DNA of 15,650 nt, taken from positions 1 to 15,650 of the forward strand of contig URVX01000006.1 in the NCBI GenBank assembly GCA_900551395.1, written 5' to 3'. The position numbers were made by a program, and so were the translations under genes. The stretch comes from an uncultured Subdoligranulum sp. GTDB lineage: Bacteria > Bacillota > Clostridia > Christensenellales > CAG-314. The notes below the pieces were generated by a model. That model did no database searches and had not been told where the DNA came from. It was given only the letters and a program-made list of their open reading frames with translations. Of the stretch, positions 8,680 to 15,564 are shown piece after piece (position 1 is the first letter of the stretch; every line of letters starts with the position of its first letter).

Positions 8680-8707
8680 ATGCAAACACTTTGTAAACAA
8701 TTTGTAA
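8680..8707 (-). promoter_or_regulatory. PHO-box-like direct repeats upstream of pstS
   Basis: Read on the minus strand there are three hexamers, TTACAA, TTACAA and TTGCAT, starting at 8707, 8696 and 8685, exactly 11 bp apart. PhoP of Gram-positive bacteria binds TT(A/T/C)ACA-like direct repeats separated by 5 bp, which is this layout. A possible -10, TAAAAT, lies at 8649-8644. Control by a PhoP-type regulator is inferred from the repeat layout and the downstream pst operon. Confidence 0.7.
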
Positions 8708-8747
8708 CGCTCAAAAGGCATAAAAATGCAAATCTTTTCCATTACGC

Positions 8748-8777
8748 AAAAAAACGACGCGGATTTTCCGCGTCGTT
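8748..8777 (-). terminator. Intrinsic terminator of the hyd maturation operon
   Basis: On the minus strand there is a perfect 10-bp stem AACGACGCGG/CCGCGTCGTT with a 5-nt loop, followed by a run of seven T. It lies about 30 bp after the hydF stop and separates the hyd operon from the pst promoter. Confidence 0.93.
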
Positions 8778-8809
8778 AAGACTGCAACAAAAATATTTAA
8801 CCGTCTGCG

Positions 8810-10012
8810 TCAGACCAGCTTTGCCAAATCGGGAAAAATTTCCAGACTGCGCTTCAATATGCCGTTCATGTGGGCAATAGCTATGCCGTAATTGCAAAAA
8901 GGCACGCTTTCCCGCTCCGCTATTTTCATTCGGCGGAACATCTCCTTTTGAGTTAGCATGCAGCCGCCGCAATGAAGCACAAGAGCAACGCCGTCAAGAC
9001 TTTCGGGGAAATCTCCCCCCGAAGTAAAGCGAAAGCTGGGCTTCGCGCCGGAAAAGCCTTCTATCCACCCGGGCAGCTTGACCGTGCCTATGTCCTCACA
9101 TTGCCTGTGGTGAGTGCAGCCTTCGGAAACAATCACCACGTCGCCGTCCTTAAGCTGCGAGAGCTTTGCCGCGCCTCTGACCGCTGTTTCCAATATCCCG
9201 TTTGCGTGCGCGAGCAAAATGGAGAAGGACGTCAGCGCGACGCTTTCGGGAAGAATTTTTTTTACGACGCCGAAAACCTGACTGTCGGTTACGACCAGCT
9301 TGGGCGGCTTTGCGAGCGCGGAGAGCGTCGCAGACAGCTGCTCGGTCTGGCAAAACACGCACACGGCTCTCAAGTCGAGAGCGTCTCTCAACGCCCTGAC
9401 CTGCGGCAGAATCATACGCCCTTTGGGTGCGGAGCCGTCTATCGGCGTGACAAAAACCACTATGTCCTCCCGTCCGAGCTTTCCGTCGAAAAGCCCCGCG
9501 TCCCGCGAAGCGGTTTTCGCAAGAGCCGCGACGGTTTCTCTCAGCCTGTCAATATTTTCCCCCGTTTTGGCGCTTACGCACACCGCGTCGGGGCGAAAGA
9601 CCTCGGGTTTTTTTAGGTCGCATTTGTTGAACACCGTCAGACAAGGAATTTTCCTCTCCGCAAAACGCTTTTCCAGCTCTCTGTCCGAGTCCGTCATACC
9701 CTTTGCAGCGTCCACCACAAGCAGCGCGACGTCGCACCTTTCAAGCTCGGTCTGAGTTTTTTTCACTCTGACGGCGCCCAAATCTCCCTCGTCGTCTATA
9801 CCCGCAGTGTCAACCAACGTCACGGGACCCAAAGGCAAAAGCTCCATAGATTTGACGACGGGGTCGGTGGTGGTGCCCGGGGTTTCGCTTATTATCGAGA
9901 CCTCCTGTCCCGCAAAAGCGTTTACTACGCTGGACTTTCCCGCGTTGCGGCTGCCGAAAAAGCCTATGCGAACTCTGTTTGCGGACGGTGTGGAATTCAG
10001 ATTGTTTTCCAT
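8810..10012 (-). CDS. hydF: HydF, [FeFe]-hydrogenase maturation GTPase/scaffold
   Basis: HydF is the scaffold on which the di-iron subcluster of the H-cluster is assembled before transfer to apo-hydrogenase. The 400-residue protein has an N-terminal GTPase domain: G1 GSRNAGKSS (20-28), G3 DTAG (68-71), G4 NKCD (129-132) and a G5-like VSAKTG. A dimerisation domain and a C-terminal cluster domain follow. The [4Fe-4S] site is visible as CTHH (Cys299) and HCGGC (Cys348, Cys351), the HydF signature that separates it from the related GTPases Era and Der. It starts 12 bp after hydG with only a weak Shine-Dalgarno sequence, suggesting coupling, and is the last gene before the terminator. No hydrogenase structural gene is in the window. 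Confidence 0.96.
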   Translation of the reverse strand: MENNLNSTPSANRVRIGFFGSRNAGKSSVVNAFAGQEVSIISETPGTTTDPVVKSMELLPLGPVTLVDTAGIDDEGDLGAVRVKKTQTELERCDVALLVVDAAKGMTDSDRELEKRFAERKIPCLTVFNKCDLKKPEVFRPDAVCVSAKTGENIDRLRETVAALAKTASRDAGLFDGKLGREDIVVFVTPIDGSAPKGRMILPQVRALRDALDLRAVCVFCQTEQLSATLSALAKPPKLVVTDSQVFGVVKKILPESVALTSFSILLAHANGILETAVRGAAKLSQLKDGDVVIVSEGCTHHRQCEDIGTVKLPGWIEGFSGAKPSFRFTSGGDFPESLDGVALVLHCGGCMLTQKEMFRRMKIAERESVPFCNYGIAIAHMNGILKRSLEIFPDLAKLV

Positions 10013-10024
10013 ATCGCTTTGAAA

Positions 10025-11440
10025 TCAGAACCTGAAGTCCCTTTTTCCCTCCTCTATCTGATTTATGTAATCGGCTGCGATTTTTCTCACCTTTTCGTTA
10101 GGTATGTTTTTGAGCTCCTGCGCGATGAGCCTTTCACCCGCGGCGCGCGTATCCTCGCTTGCGTAGTCCGCGAGAAACTCCTTGAGCGTCATAAGCGCGT
10201 TTGGATGACAGCAATTCTGTATCTGTCCGCTCTTGCAAAGGCTCATAAATCTGTCTCCGGTGCGCCCCTCGCGGTAGCAGGCGGTGCAGAACGAGGGGAT
10301 ATATCCGTTGTCAATCAGCCATTTCACCACCTCGTCCAGAGTTCTCTGGTCGGAAACGTCGAACTGCTCGGTGTCCACCGGACGCTCCTCCTCCGTGTAG
10401 CCGCCCACGCTGGTGCGGCTGCCGCCGCTTATCTGTGACACGCCGAGCCTTATGACCTTAGCGCGAAGCTCCGCGCTTTCGCGGGTGGAGATAATCATCC
10501 CCGTATACGGCACGCTTATTCTGACCAGCGCGCAGAGCTTGGCGAAAATTTCGTCGCTTATCCCGTTGTCAAACGCCGAAGGGTCTATGTCGTCGGCGCG
10601 CTTTATCCGAGGCATGCTTATCGTATGCGGACCCACGCCGTGCACCGCCTCGAGATGCTCCGCGTGCATAAGCAGTGCCGCAAATTCGTATCTGTAAAGC
10701 TCGAGCCCGTAAAGCACACCCAGCCCCACGTCGTCTATACCGCCCTGCATAGCCCTGTCCATCGCTTCCGTGTGCCAGTTGTAATCGTGCTTGGGACCTG
10801 TGGGATGCAGCTTTTCGTAGCTTTGCTTGTGATAGGTTTCCTGAAACAGAATATATGTGCCTATCCCCGCCTCTTTGAGCTTGCGATAGTTTTCCACAGT
10901 GGTTGCGGCTATGTTGACGTTTACGCGCCTGATCGCGCCGTTTTTGTGCTTCAACGAATAAATGGTTTTAATCGATTCGAGAACGTATTCGATAGGATTA
11001 TTTACGGGGTCCTCGCCGCACTCCAAAGCAAGACGCTTGTGCCCCATGTCCTGAAGCGCAATCACTTCGGCGGCGATTTCCTCCTGCGTCAGCTTTTTGC
11101 GGGGGATATGCTTGTTTTTTGCGTGATAAGGGCAATAGACGCAGCCGTTTACGCAATAGTTTGACAGGTAAAGCGGCGCGAACATGACTATTCTGTTGCC
11201 GTAAAAATCCTTTTTGATTTTTTCCGCCAGCGCGAAAAGCCGCTCGTTTATTTCCTCGTCCTCGCAGGCAAGCAGCACCGAAGCCTCTCTGTGCGTCAGT
11301 CCCTTTTCCTGCCTCGCCTTTTCGAGAATTTGCTCAATGAGCTCCTTGTTGTCCTTGTTTTCGTCGGCGTACTTTAAGGTCGCCTCCACTTCCTCGTGGG
11401 AGATAAACTCCTCCGCCTTCATCGATTTAGGGTCGTACAT
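10025..11440 (-). CDS. hydG: HydG, tyrosine lyase of [FeFe]-hydrogenase maturation (radical SAM)
   Basis: HydG cleaves tyrosine to p-cresol plus CO and cyanide, supplying the Fe(CO)2(CN) ligands of the H-cluster. The 471-residue protein has the radical SAM motif CVNGCVYC (Cys96, Cys100, Cys103) in the context YLSNYCVNGCVYCPYH. The C-terminal auxiliary cluster is CTAC (Cys385, Cys388) with a third cysteine 22 residues on in CHPNA (Cys411), the CX2CX22C pattern that distinguishes HydG from ThiH. The start is supported by AAAGGAG seven bases upstream. A 72-bp gap separates it from hydE and shows no terminator. All key cysteines are present. Confidence 0.97.
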   Translation of the reverse strand: MYDPKSMKAEEFISHEEVEATLKYADENKDNKELIEQILEKARQEKGLTHREASVLLACEDEEINERLFALAEKIKKDFYGNRIVMFAPLYLSNYCVNGCVYCPYHAKNKHIPRKKLTQEEIAAEVIALQDMGHKRLALECGEDPVNNPIEYVLESIKTIYSLKHKNGAIRRVNVNIAATTVENYRKLKEAGIGTYILFQETYHKQSYEKLHPTGPKHDYNWHTEAMDRAMQGGIDDVGLGVLYGLELYRYEFAALLMHAEHLEAVHGVGPHTISMPRIKRADDIDPSAFDNGISDEIFAKLCALVRISVPYTGMIISTRESAELRAKVIRLGVSQISGGSRTSVGGYTEEERPVDTEQFDVSDQRTLDEVVKWLIDNGYIPSFCTACYREGRTGDRFMSLCKSGQIQNCCHPNALMTLKEFLADYASEDTRAAGERLIAQELKNIPNEKVRKIAADYINQIEEGKRDFRF

Positions 11441-11512
11441 AAAAATCTCCTTTGCCTTCGGGTCGGAAAAGCCTTCCCGTCGGAATATATGTTGTTTATT
11501 TGTTGCGGCTTG

Positions 11513-12553
11513 TTACTTTACCAGACTGTCGCCCCGCTCAAACGACAGAACGCGTCCTATCCCTTCAAGCCGCCCCGCAAGCTCGCAAAGCCCCTCCGAC
11601 GACTCCGCGCCGGTGTTCAGCTTGTTGTCGTAAAGACTGTATTTTTCCCGCGCGAAGGCGGGAGAAAGATTGGGCATGACCACGTTCGCGCCGGCGAGAA
11701 TTCCCTTTTCCCGTCCGTCGGCGGCGGCAGTGCCCAAAGCGGTGGTTGCCGGAAGCAGCACGCGGGGGCAAAGCAGCCGCGTCAAAGCAAGCATTTTGAG
11801 CGTGGTCTGAGGAGAGCCTGCCCTCATTTTTCCGAAAGGAGTGTCCTTGTGCGGCAGGAACGGACCTATCCCAACCATATGCGGCTTAAACCGGACGAGA
11901 AACAGCAGCTCGTCAGCAAGATTTTCAACCGTCTGAAAGGGCGTGCCCACCATAAAACCGCACCCCACCTGAAAGCCTATGCTTTTGAGCGCGACAAGAC
12001 AGTCCATACGCGCAGCATAGCTCATTTCCGGCGGATGCAGCCTTGCATAGTGCTTGGGGTCTATGGTTTCGTGTCTCAACAGATATCTGTCCGCTCCCGC
12101 GTCGAAAAACGCCTTGAAACTGTCGAAAGGTCTTTCCCCCAGCGACAAAGTCACGGCGCTGTCGGGAAAACGCTTTTTTATTTTGCCGACAACGGAGCAG
12201 ACTCTGCCGTCGTTGAAAAAGCCGTCCTCTCCCCCCTGCAGCACAAAGGTGCGAAAGCCGAGCCGATGTCCGATTTCGCAGCGGGAAAGGATTTCCTCCT
12301 CCGAAAGACGGTATCTTTCCGCCAAAGAATTGGAGCGTCTCAGTCCGCAATAAAAGCAGTCGTTTTTGCAATATGAAGAAAGCTCTATCAAGCCTCTCGC
12401 AAACACCCTGTCGCCGTAAAAGCTTTCGCACGTCGCGCGCGCCGCCGCAAACAACCTTTCCCAAAGCGCCTCGTCATCGCAGCCGAGCAGCTTTATAAGC
12501 CCGTTTCTTTCGGGAACGACTCCGCCTATCAGCTTGTTTACCGTGTCAAGCAT
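11513..12553 (-). CDS. hydE: HydE, [FeFe]-hydrogenase maturation radical SAM enzyme
   Basis: HydE acts on the HydG-derived iron complex during assembly of the di-iron subcluster. The 346-residue protein has CKNDCFYC (Cys62, Cys66, Cys69) for the SAM-binding cluster. The TIM-barrel core includes the QGGED glycine-rich segment, the RHET strand (LLRHETIDP) and GFMVGTPFQT, all typical of HydE and of its relatives BioB and PylB. Context with HydG, HydF and the TM1266-type gene makes HydE the clear choice. The start ATG lies inside the end of the upstream regulator gene (8-bp overlap); no strong Shine-Dalgarno sequence is seen, so translation is probably coupled. The N-terminus is short but complete. 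Confidence 0.95.
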   Translation of the reverse strand: MLDTVNKLIGGVVPERNGLIKLLGCDDEALWERLFAAARATCESFYGDRVFARGLIELSSYCKNDCFYCGLRRSNSLAERYRLSEEEILSRCEIGHRLGFRTFVLQGGEDGFFNDGRVCSVVGKIKKRFPDSAVTLSLGERPFDSFKAFFDAGADRYLLRHETIDPKHYARLHPPEMSYAARMDCLVALKSIGFQVGCGFMVGTPFQTVENLADELLFLVRFKPHMVGIGPFLPHKDTPFGKMRAGSPQTTLKMLALTRLLCPRVLLPATTALGTAAADGREKGILAGANVVMPNLSPAFAREKYSLYDNKLNTGAESSEGLCELAGRLEGIGRVLSFERGDSLVK

Positions 12554-12803
12554 CGCCGCAAACTGCGGAATAAGCCGTTTTGGCGTTTACTCCGTCAAGA
12601 CGTCCGACCTTTCCGGACAGCGCGTTTATTACGTCCTCGGGCGCGTCTACGGCAATAGCTATTATGTTTATGCCGCGCTTGGCGTAGGGCAAGCCCATGC
12701 GTCCGATTATGTAGCTTCCGTAGTCGTGCAAAAGAGCGTTTAGAGGCTCTACCGAATCGGGATTTTCCACTATTATGCTTACCACAGCAACTCTGTCAGC
12801 CAT
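12546..12803 (-). CDS. TM1266-type putative iron-only hydrogenase system regulator
   Basis: This 85-residue protein resembles the small ACT-like/NikR-C-like proteins annotated as iron-only hydrogenase system regulators (TM1266 family). Features are an opening beta strand VAVVSIIVEN, a helix VEPLNALLHDYG, the YIIGRMGLPYAKRGINIIAIAVDAP segment, and a second helix before GRLDGVNAKTAYS. No DNA-binding domain is visible, so any regulatory role would need a partner or ligand sensing. That role is known only by association with hyd genes. The start has GGAGG six bases upstream. It is the first gene of the operon and overlaps hydE. The leader upstream contains terminator-like hairpins. Confidence 0.85.
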   Translation of the reverse strand: MADRVAVVSIIVENPDSVEPLNALLHDYGSYIIGRMGLPYAKRGINIIAIAVDAPEDVINALSGKVGRLDGVNAKTAYSAVCGDA

Positions 12804-12830
12804 ATTTTTCCTCCGAATATTTATTATATG

Positions 12831-12855
12831 AAAAAATGCGACCGAAGGCGCATTT
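12831..12855 (-). terminator. Terminator-like UUCG hairpin just upstream of the hyd operon
   Basis: On the minus strand there are AAATGCGCC and GTCGCATTT around a TTCG tetraloop (8 bp, one C-U mismatch), ending in a run of six T. It lies only 27 bp before the regulator start codon. It could terminate transcription from the HAD gene or act as an attenuator in the hyd leader. A TATAAT (12828-12823) follows it without a recognisable -35. Confidence 0.7.
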
Positions 12856-12885
12856 AAAAAGCAATTTCAAACCGCCTTCCGCCTC

Positions 12886-12929
12886 AAAAAAATTTCGGCG
12901 TCAGTTTAAATTTCAATGCCTTGCCGAAA
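12886..12929 (-). terminator. Terminator-like hairpin after the HAD phosphatase gene
   Basis: On the minus strand there is a 7-bp stem TTTCGGC/GCCGAAA (12929-12923 with 12899-12893), a 23-nt loop, then seven T (12892-12886). It lies about 60 bp after the HAD stop codon. The long loop makes it a weaker call than the hairpin at 12831-12855. Confidence 0.5.
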
Positions 12930-12958
12930 GAAAGCTCTCGCGGCTCGGGCGTACTATA

Positions 12959-12987
12959 AATATACTATCTGTTTGATAAAAAAGCAA
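12959..12987 (-). promoter_or_regulatory. Candidate promoter of the hyd maturation operon
   Basis: On the minus strand there are TTGCTT (12987-12982), a 17-bp spacer and TATATT (12964-12959), directly after the HAD stop codon. If used, it makes a ~150-nt leader that includes both hairpins at 12886-12929 and 12831-12855. The -35 match is weak. Confidence 0.35.
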
Positions 12988-12991
12988 GCGT

Positions 12992-13630
12992 TTAACGCGC
13001 GGTTTTGATAAATCTGTAAATCTGTTTGGTATTGTCGCAGACGGCTACGGGCTTGTATTCCTCGAAATCCTCAGCCCTGCCGAAGCCGTAGGTCACGCCC
13101 AAAACGTCCATGCCGCAGGCAGCTGCTCCGCGCATGTCGTAAAGCGTGTCTCCCACAAGCAGACAGCTGTTTACGTCCAATCCCTTTCCGTCTATCGCGG
13201 CGCGCAGAACGTCTGCTTTCTCGTTTCTGTCGCCCACGCTGCCGAACACAAAGCTGAAATATTCGAGAACGCCCAGCTCCTTAAGCACCTTTACGGCATA
13301 AGGCTCGTATTTTGAGGTGGCGACGCCCAAGGTAAAGCCGTCACGGACAAGCTTTTCCAAAAGCTCTTTGACTCCGTCGTAAAGCGTGTTGTCCGTCATA
13401 AATTCGAGGTAGACTCCGCGAAAATAGTCCAAAGCCTTGAAAAGACGCATATCGTCGCCGAAAATCTGATAAAAGCTCCATTGTATCGGCGGTCCGATAA
13501 ACTTTTTCAGGTCAAACTTGGTTTCGTCGACGCCGAACTCCTTCATCATTTTCCTGAAAGCCTTGAAAATACCGCTTTCCGTATTTGATATAGTGCCGTC
13601 GAGGTCGAATAGAATTGTTTTGTATTTCAT
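12992..13630 (-). CDS. HAD-superfamily phosphatase, Gph/phosphoglycolate phosphatase-like
   Basis: This 212-residue member of the HAD hydrolases has an alpha-helical cap (subfamily I). Motif I is FDLDGT (nucleophile Asp9, acid/base Asp11), motif II is the Ser of VATSKYE (Ser106), motif III is probably Lys138, and motif IV is VGDTLYD (Asp161, Asp165). Cap residues include FIGPPIQWSF (44-53), which resembles phosphoglycolate phosphatases and related HAD proteins. The substrate cannot be told from sequence. The ATG at 13630 is chosen because the family begins one or two residues before the first strand; the upstream in-frame extension runs through the inverted repeat at 13660-13701. The Shine-Dalgarno sequence is weak (AAGGAAAG). 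It is flanked by rubrerythrin upstream and the hyd operon downstream, on the same strand. Confidence 0.9.
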   Translation of the reverse strand: MKYKTILFDLDGTISNTESGIFKAFRKMMKEFGVDETKFDLKKFIGPPIQWSFYQIFGDDMRLFKALDYFRGVYLEFMTDNTLYDGVKELLEKLVRDGFTLGVATSKYEPYAVKVLKELGVLEYFSFVFGSVGDRNEKADVLRAAIDGKGLDVNSCLLVGDTLYDMRGAAACGMDVLGVTYGFGRAEDFEEYKPVAVCDNTKQIYRFIKTAR

Positions 13631-13659
13631 CTGTGAGGCTTTCCTTCGCAAAACGCTGC

Positions 13660-13701
13660 TTACGCTTAAATTGCCGACTGTCGTCGGCAATTTAAGCGTA
13701 A
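13660..13701. repeat. Perfect 19-bp inverted repeat between rubrerythrin and the HAD gene
   Basis: The arms TTACGCTTAAATTGCCGAC (13660-13678) and its exact reverse complement (13683-13701) flank a 4-nt TGTC loop. As RNA it forms a very stable hairpin in either direction. It lies 10 bp after the rubredoxin-domain stop. It is not followed by a T run on either strand, so it is not a standard intrinsic terminator. Confidence 0.9.
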
Positions 13702-13711
13702 AAATTTCAAA

Positions 13712-13825
13712 TCAATAATTGTCGGCTTTTACTTCGAAATAAGCCTTGGGATGGTCGCAGGTAGGGCACTTTTCGGGAGCAAACTTCCCAATGTGAATAT
13801 GTCCGCAGTTGCGGCACACCCACAC
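13712..13825 (-). pseudogene. Rubredoxin-domain part of rubrerythrin, separated by an in-frame TAA
   Basis: Directly after the TAA at 13858-13856 the same frame encodes the C-terminal rubredoxin-like domain of rubrerythrin: CRNC and CPTC (Cys144, 147, 160, 163 of the continuous numbering), then HPKAYFEV, ending at TGA 13714-13712. This iron site normally passes electrons to the diiron centre. The stretch 13855-13826 belongs to the same frame. A GTG at 13825-13823 is preceded by AAAGGGG eight bases upstream, so a 37-residue free rubredoxin could be reinitiated from it. That start is speculative; otherwise this is a remnant. The four cysteines are intact, so any loss of function is recent. Confidence 0.7.
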
Positions 13826-13855
13826 GGTGTTTTCCCCTTTGTCTATAACCTTGAC

Positions 13856-14245
13856 TTACTTTACGTTGTCCGCCAGCGCGCGGTATCTCTCCTCGTGAGA
13901 CTTTTCGACAGCGGCGACCAGGCGGAATTTGGCGGCTATGTCCTTGAAGCCCTCCTTGTCGGCGACCTCGGCAAACTCCTTGTACATTTCCGTCCACTCG
14001 GCATTTTCGCCTGCGGCGGCGTCGAGAAGATTGTCATAGGTGTCGCCTATGCCGTGAAAAATTTTAAACCACAGCTTGGCATGCTCCTTTTCGTTGAGCG
14101 CCGTTTCGGCAAAAATCGCTGATATCTGTTCAAAGCCGTCCTTTTTGGCTTTGCTTGCGTAAAAATCGTATTTTGTTCTTGCCTGACTTTCGCCTGAAAA
14201 CGCGTACATCAGATTTTGTTCTGTCTTGCTACCTTTAAACTCCAT
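13856..14245 (-). CDS. Rubrerythrin, ferritin-like diiron domain (truncated by in-frame TAA)
   Basis: Rubrerythrin is a cytosolic non-heme peroxidase of anaerobes. This 129-residue part is a complete four-helix diiron domain with all expected ligands: Glu19, Glu52 and His55 (ExxH), Glu80 and Glu83 (ENAEW), Glu114 and His117 (ExxH). The frame stops at TAA (13858-13856, codon 130), exactly in the linker before the rubredoxin domain, which continues in frame to 13712. A full protein would be 177 residues, close to the short rubrerythrin family. The start has GGAGG eight bases upstream and a consensus promoter. GAA or AAA to TAA is a one-base change. Some anaerobes do have diiron proteins without rubredoxin (erythrin-like), so the fragment could still fold. 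Confidence 0.92.
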   Translation of the reverse strand: MEFKGSKTEQNLMYAFSGESQARTKYDFYASKAKKDGFEQISAIFAETALNEKEHAKLWFKIFHGIGDTYDNLLDAAAGENAEWTEMYKEFAEVADKEGFKDIAAKFRLVAAVEKSHEERYRALADNVK

Positions 14246-14264
14246 AAAAAAATCCTCCGTCGAA

Positions 14265-14294
14265 ATTATATCACCGCCGCCGACGGCTTGTCAA
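14265..14294 (-). promoter_or_regulatory. Consensus sigma-70 promoter of the rubrerythrin gene
   Basis: On the minus strand there are TTGACA (14294-14289), an 18-bp GC-rich spacer and TATAAT (14270-14265). The predicted start near 14258 nearly coincides with the Shine-Dalgarno sequence GGAGG (14258-14254), so the leader is very short. The GC-rich spacer contains CGTCGGCGGCGG. No terminator for the upstream radical SAM gene is evident in 14295-14353. Confidence 0.8.
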
Positions 14295-14353
14295 TACGGC
14301 ATTTCAAAATTTTGCAAAGCCGCCCCGTTTCAAACAAAATAAGACAGGATTTT

Positions 14354-15232
14354 TCACTCGTCAAAGAAAAATTCGGGCACGTAATTTTTCTCTTTCTCGA
14401 CGTCGGCAGGCTGCTGCTCGAAGCCGTTTTTTAGCCCTACGTTGAAAAAATATTCTTTTACCCTATCGTACTCGCTTGCGCGCAGTGCACGGTTGAGTTC
14501 GGGGAAAGCCTTCGCGTTGCCCGCGGGGAAATACTGTCCCATGAGACTGACGTACATATTTTCGTCGAGACGCGCGACAAAATCCAGCGCCGCCTTGCTG
14601 TTTTCCGCGTTGGAGGGCAGCACGAGATGCCTTACAATCATCCCCTTTTTCATTAAGCCCTCTTTGTCGAAAAGGTCGTCGGGCTGCTGCCTGCGCATTT
14701 CCGTCAACGCCGGCTTTGCCGTCGTGAAATAATCGTCCACTCCAGAATATTTCAAGCCGATTTCGTCCAAACCGTACTTCAAATCGGGAAGATAAACGTC
14801 CACAAGCCCCTCCAGCCTTTTGAGCGTGTCAACGTCGTCGTAGCCGCCGCTGTTGTAAACGACGGGAAGCCGGCTTTGCGACTTGAATTTTTCCAGAACG
14901 GGAACAAGCCTTTGAGCAAAGTGGGAGGGAGTGACAAGATTTATGTTGTGCGCGCCGTTTGCTTCAAGCTCGAACAGCTTGTCCAACAGCTCGTCGTCGG
15001 TAAACCGTTTCCCCTTTCCCGACGATGAAATGACGTAATTCTGACAATAAACGCAGTTGAGATTGCAGCCGGAAAAAAACACCGCGCCGCTGCCCCGCGT
15101 GCCGCTGAGCGGCGGCTCCTCCCAGAAATGCAGAGCGGCTCTCGCCACGACAAAAGCGTCGCCCGTCTTGCATTTTCCCTTAGTAACGGTTCTGTCCGCG
15201 CCGCAGCGGCGCGGACAGGCGTTGCAAATCAT
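14354..15232 (-). CDS. Radical SAM protein, PflX-like (putative pyruvate formate-lyase activase-related)
   Basis: This 292-residue protein belongs to the COG1313 (PflX) type of radical SAM proteins. The SAM-cluster motif is CNLNCVYCQN (Cys56, Cys60, Cys63), preceded by GSGAVFFSGC, which is typical of the group. The N-terminus has extra cysteines (CNACPRRC: Cys3, Cys6, Cys10; GKCK: Cys21) that may hold another metal site. Later segments VVYNSGGY, VDVYLPDLKYG and IVRHLVLP are family hallmarks. The group is named after glycyl-radical activases, but its substrate is not established. The ATG overlaps the upstream DUF4438 stop as ATGA, so the two are co-translated. The protein is complete, with all ligands present. 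Confidence 0.9.
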   Translation of the reverse strand: MICNACPRRCGADRTVTKGKCKTGDAFVVARAALHFWEEPPLSGTRGSGAVFFSGCNLNCVYCQNYVISSSGKGKRFTDDELLDKLFELEANGAHNINLVTPSHFAQRLVPVLEKFKSQSRLPVVYNSGGYDDVDTLKRLEGLVDVYLPDLKYGLDEIGLKYSGVDDYFTTAKPALTEMRRQQPDDLFDKEGLMKKGMIVRHLVLPSNAENSKAALDFVARLDENMYVSLMGQYFPAGNAKAFPELNRALRASEYDRVKEYFFNVGLKNGFEQQPADVEKEKNYVPEFFFDE

Positions 15233-15543
15233 TTGACAACTCCCAGCATTTTTCCGAAGTTGGCGTCTTCGTCCTTAAACGCGGACAAACGGTCGGTCTT
15301 GCAGCTCATAACAGTCGTGACTCCGGGTCCGTGCCCGGAAATCAGACAGTCGCTGTGAATGACCACGCCTACGGTGCCGCTGCCTAAAGAATAACCTCTG
15401 CCGTAAACCGTGTCGCAATCCTCGAGAAAAACGAGGTCGCCGAAACGCAGCTTGTCTATTCCGTATTTTTCCAGCTCGCCCTTGCTGGCAGTCATAATGT
15501 CGTAATCCCCCGAAAACGCCGTGCTTCCTATGCCGCTGCCCAT
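15229..15543 (-). CDS. DUF4438 protein, C-terminal part (downstream of in-frame TAA)
   Basis: This part matches my recollection of the C-terminal region of DUF4438 proteins, whose function is unknown. Visible segments are FMGSGIGST, GDYDIMTA, LRFGDLVFLEDCDTVYGRGY, VGVVIHSDC and a glycine-rich SGHGPGVT. The first ATG of this open stretch is at 15543, but it sits inside the conserved FMGSGIG segment and has no Shine-Dalgarno sequence, so it is probably not a natural start. The same frame continues upstream past TAA (15567-15565). It is translationally coupled to the PflX-like gene by a 4-bp overlap. The family call is from memory of motifs and not from a search. Confidence 0.75.
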   Translation of the reverse strand: MGSGIGSTAFSGDYDIMTASKGELEKYGIDKLRFGDLVFLEDCDTVYGRGYSLGSGTVGVVIHSDCLISGHGPGVTTVMSCKTDRLSAFKDEDANFGKMLGVVK

Positions 15544-15564
15544 AAATCGTGCGGGAATAATTGC

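Noticed and set aside
11396..12376. A 326-residue plus-strand frame opposite hydE
   Set aside because: It is antisense to a clear hydE with intact radical SAM cysteines and has no start signals.
13631..13690. Upstream extension of the HAD phosphatase to an ATG at 13690
   Set aside because: It crosses the perfect inverted repeat, and the family starts just before the first beta strand, at 13630.
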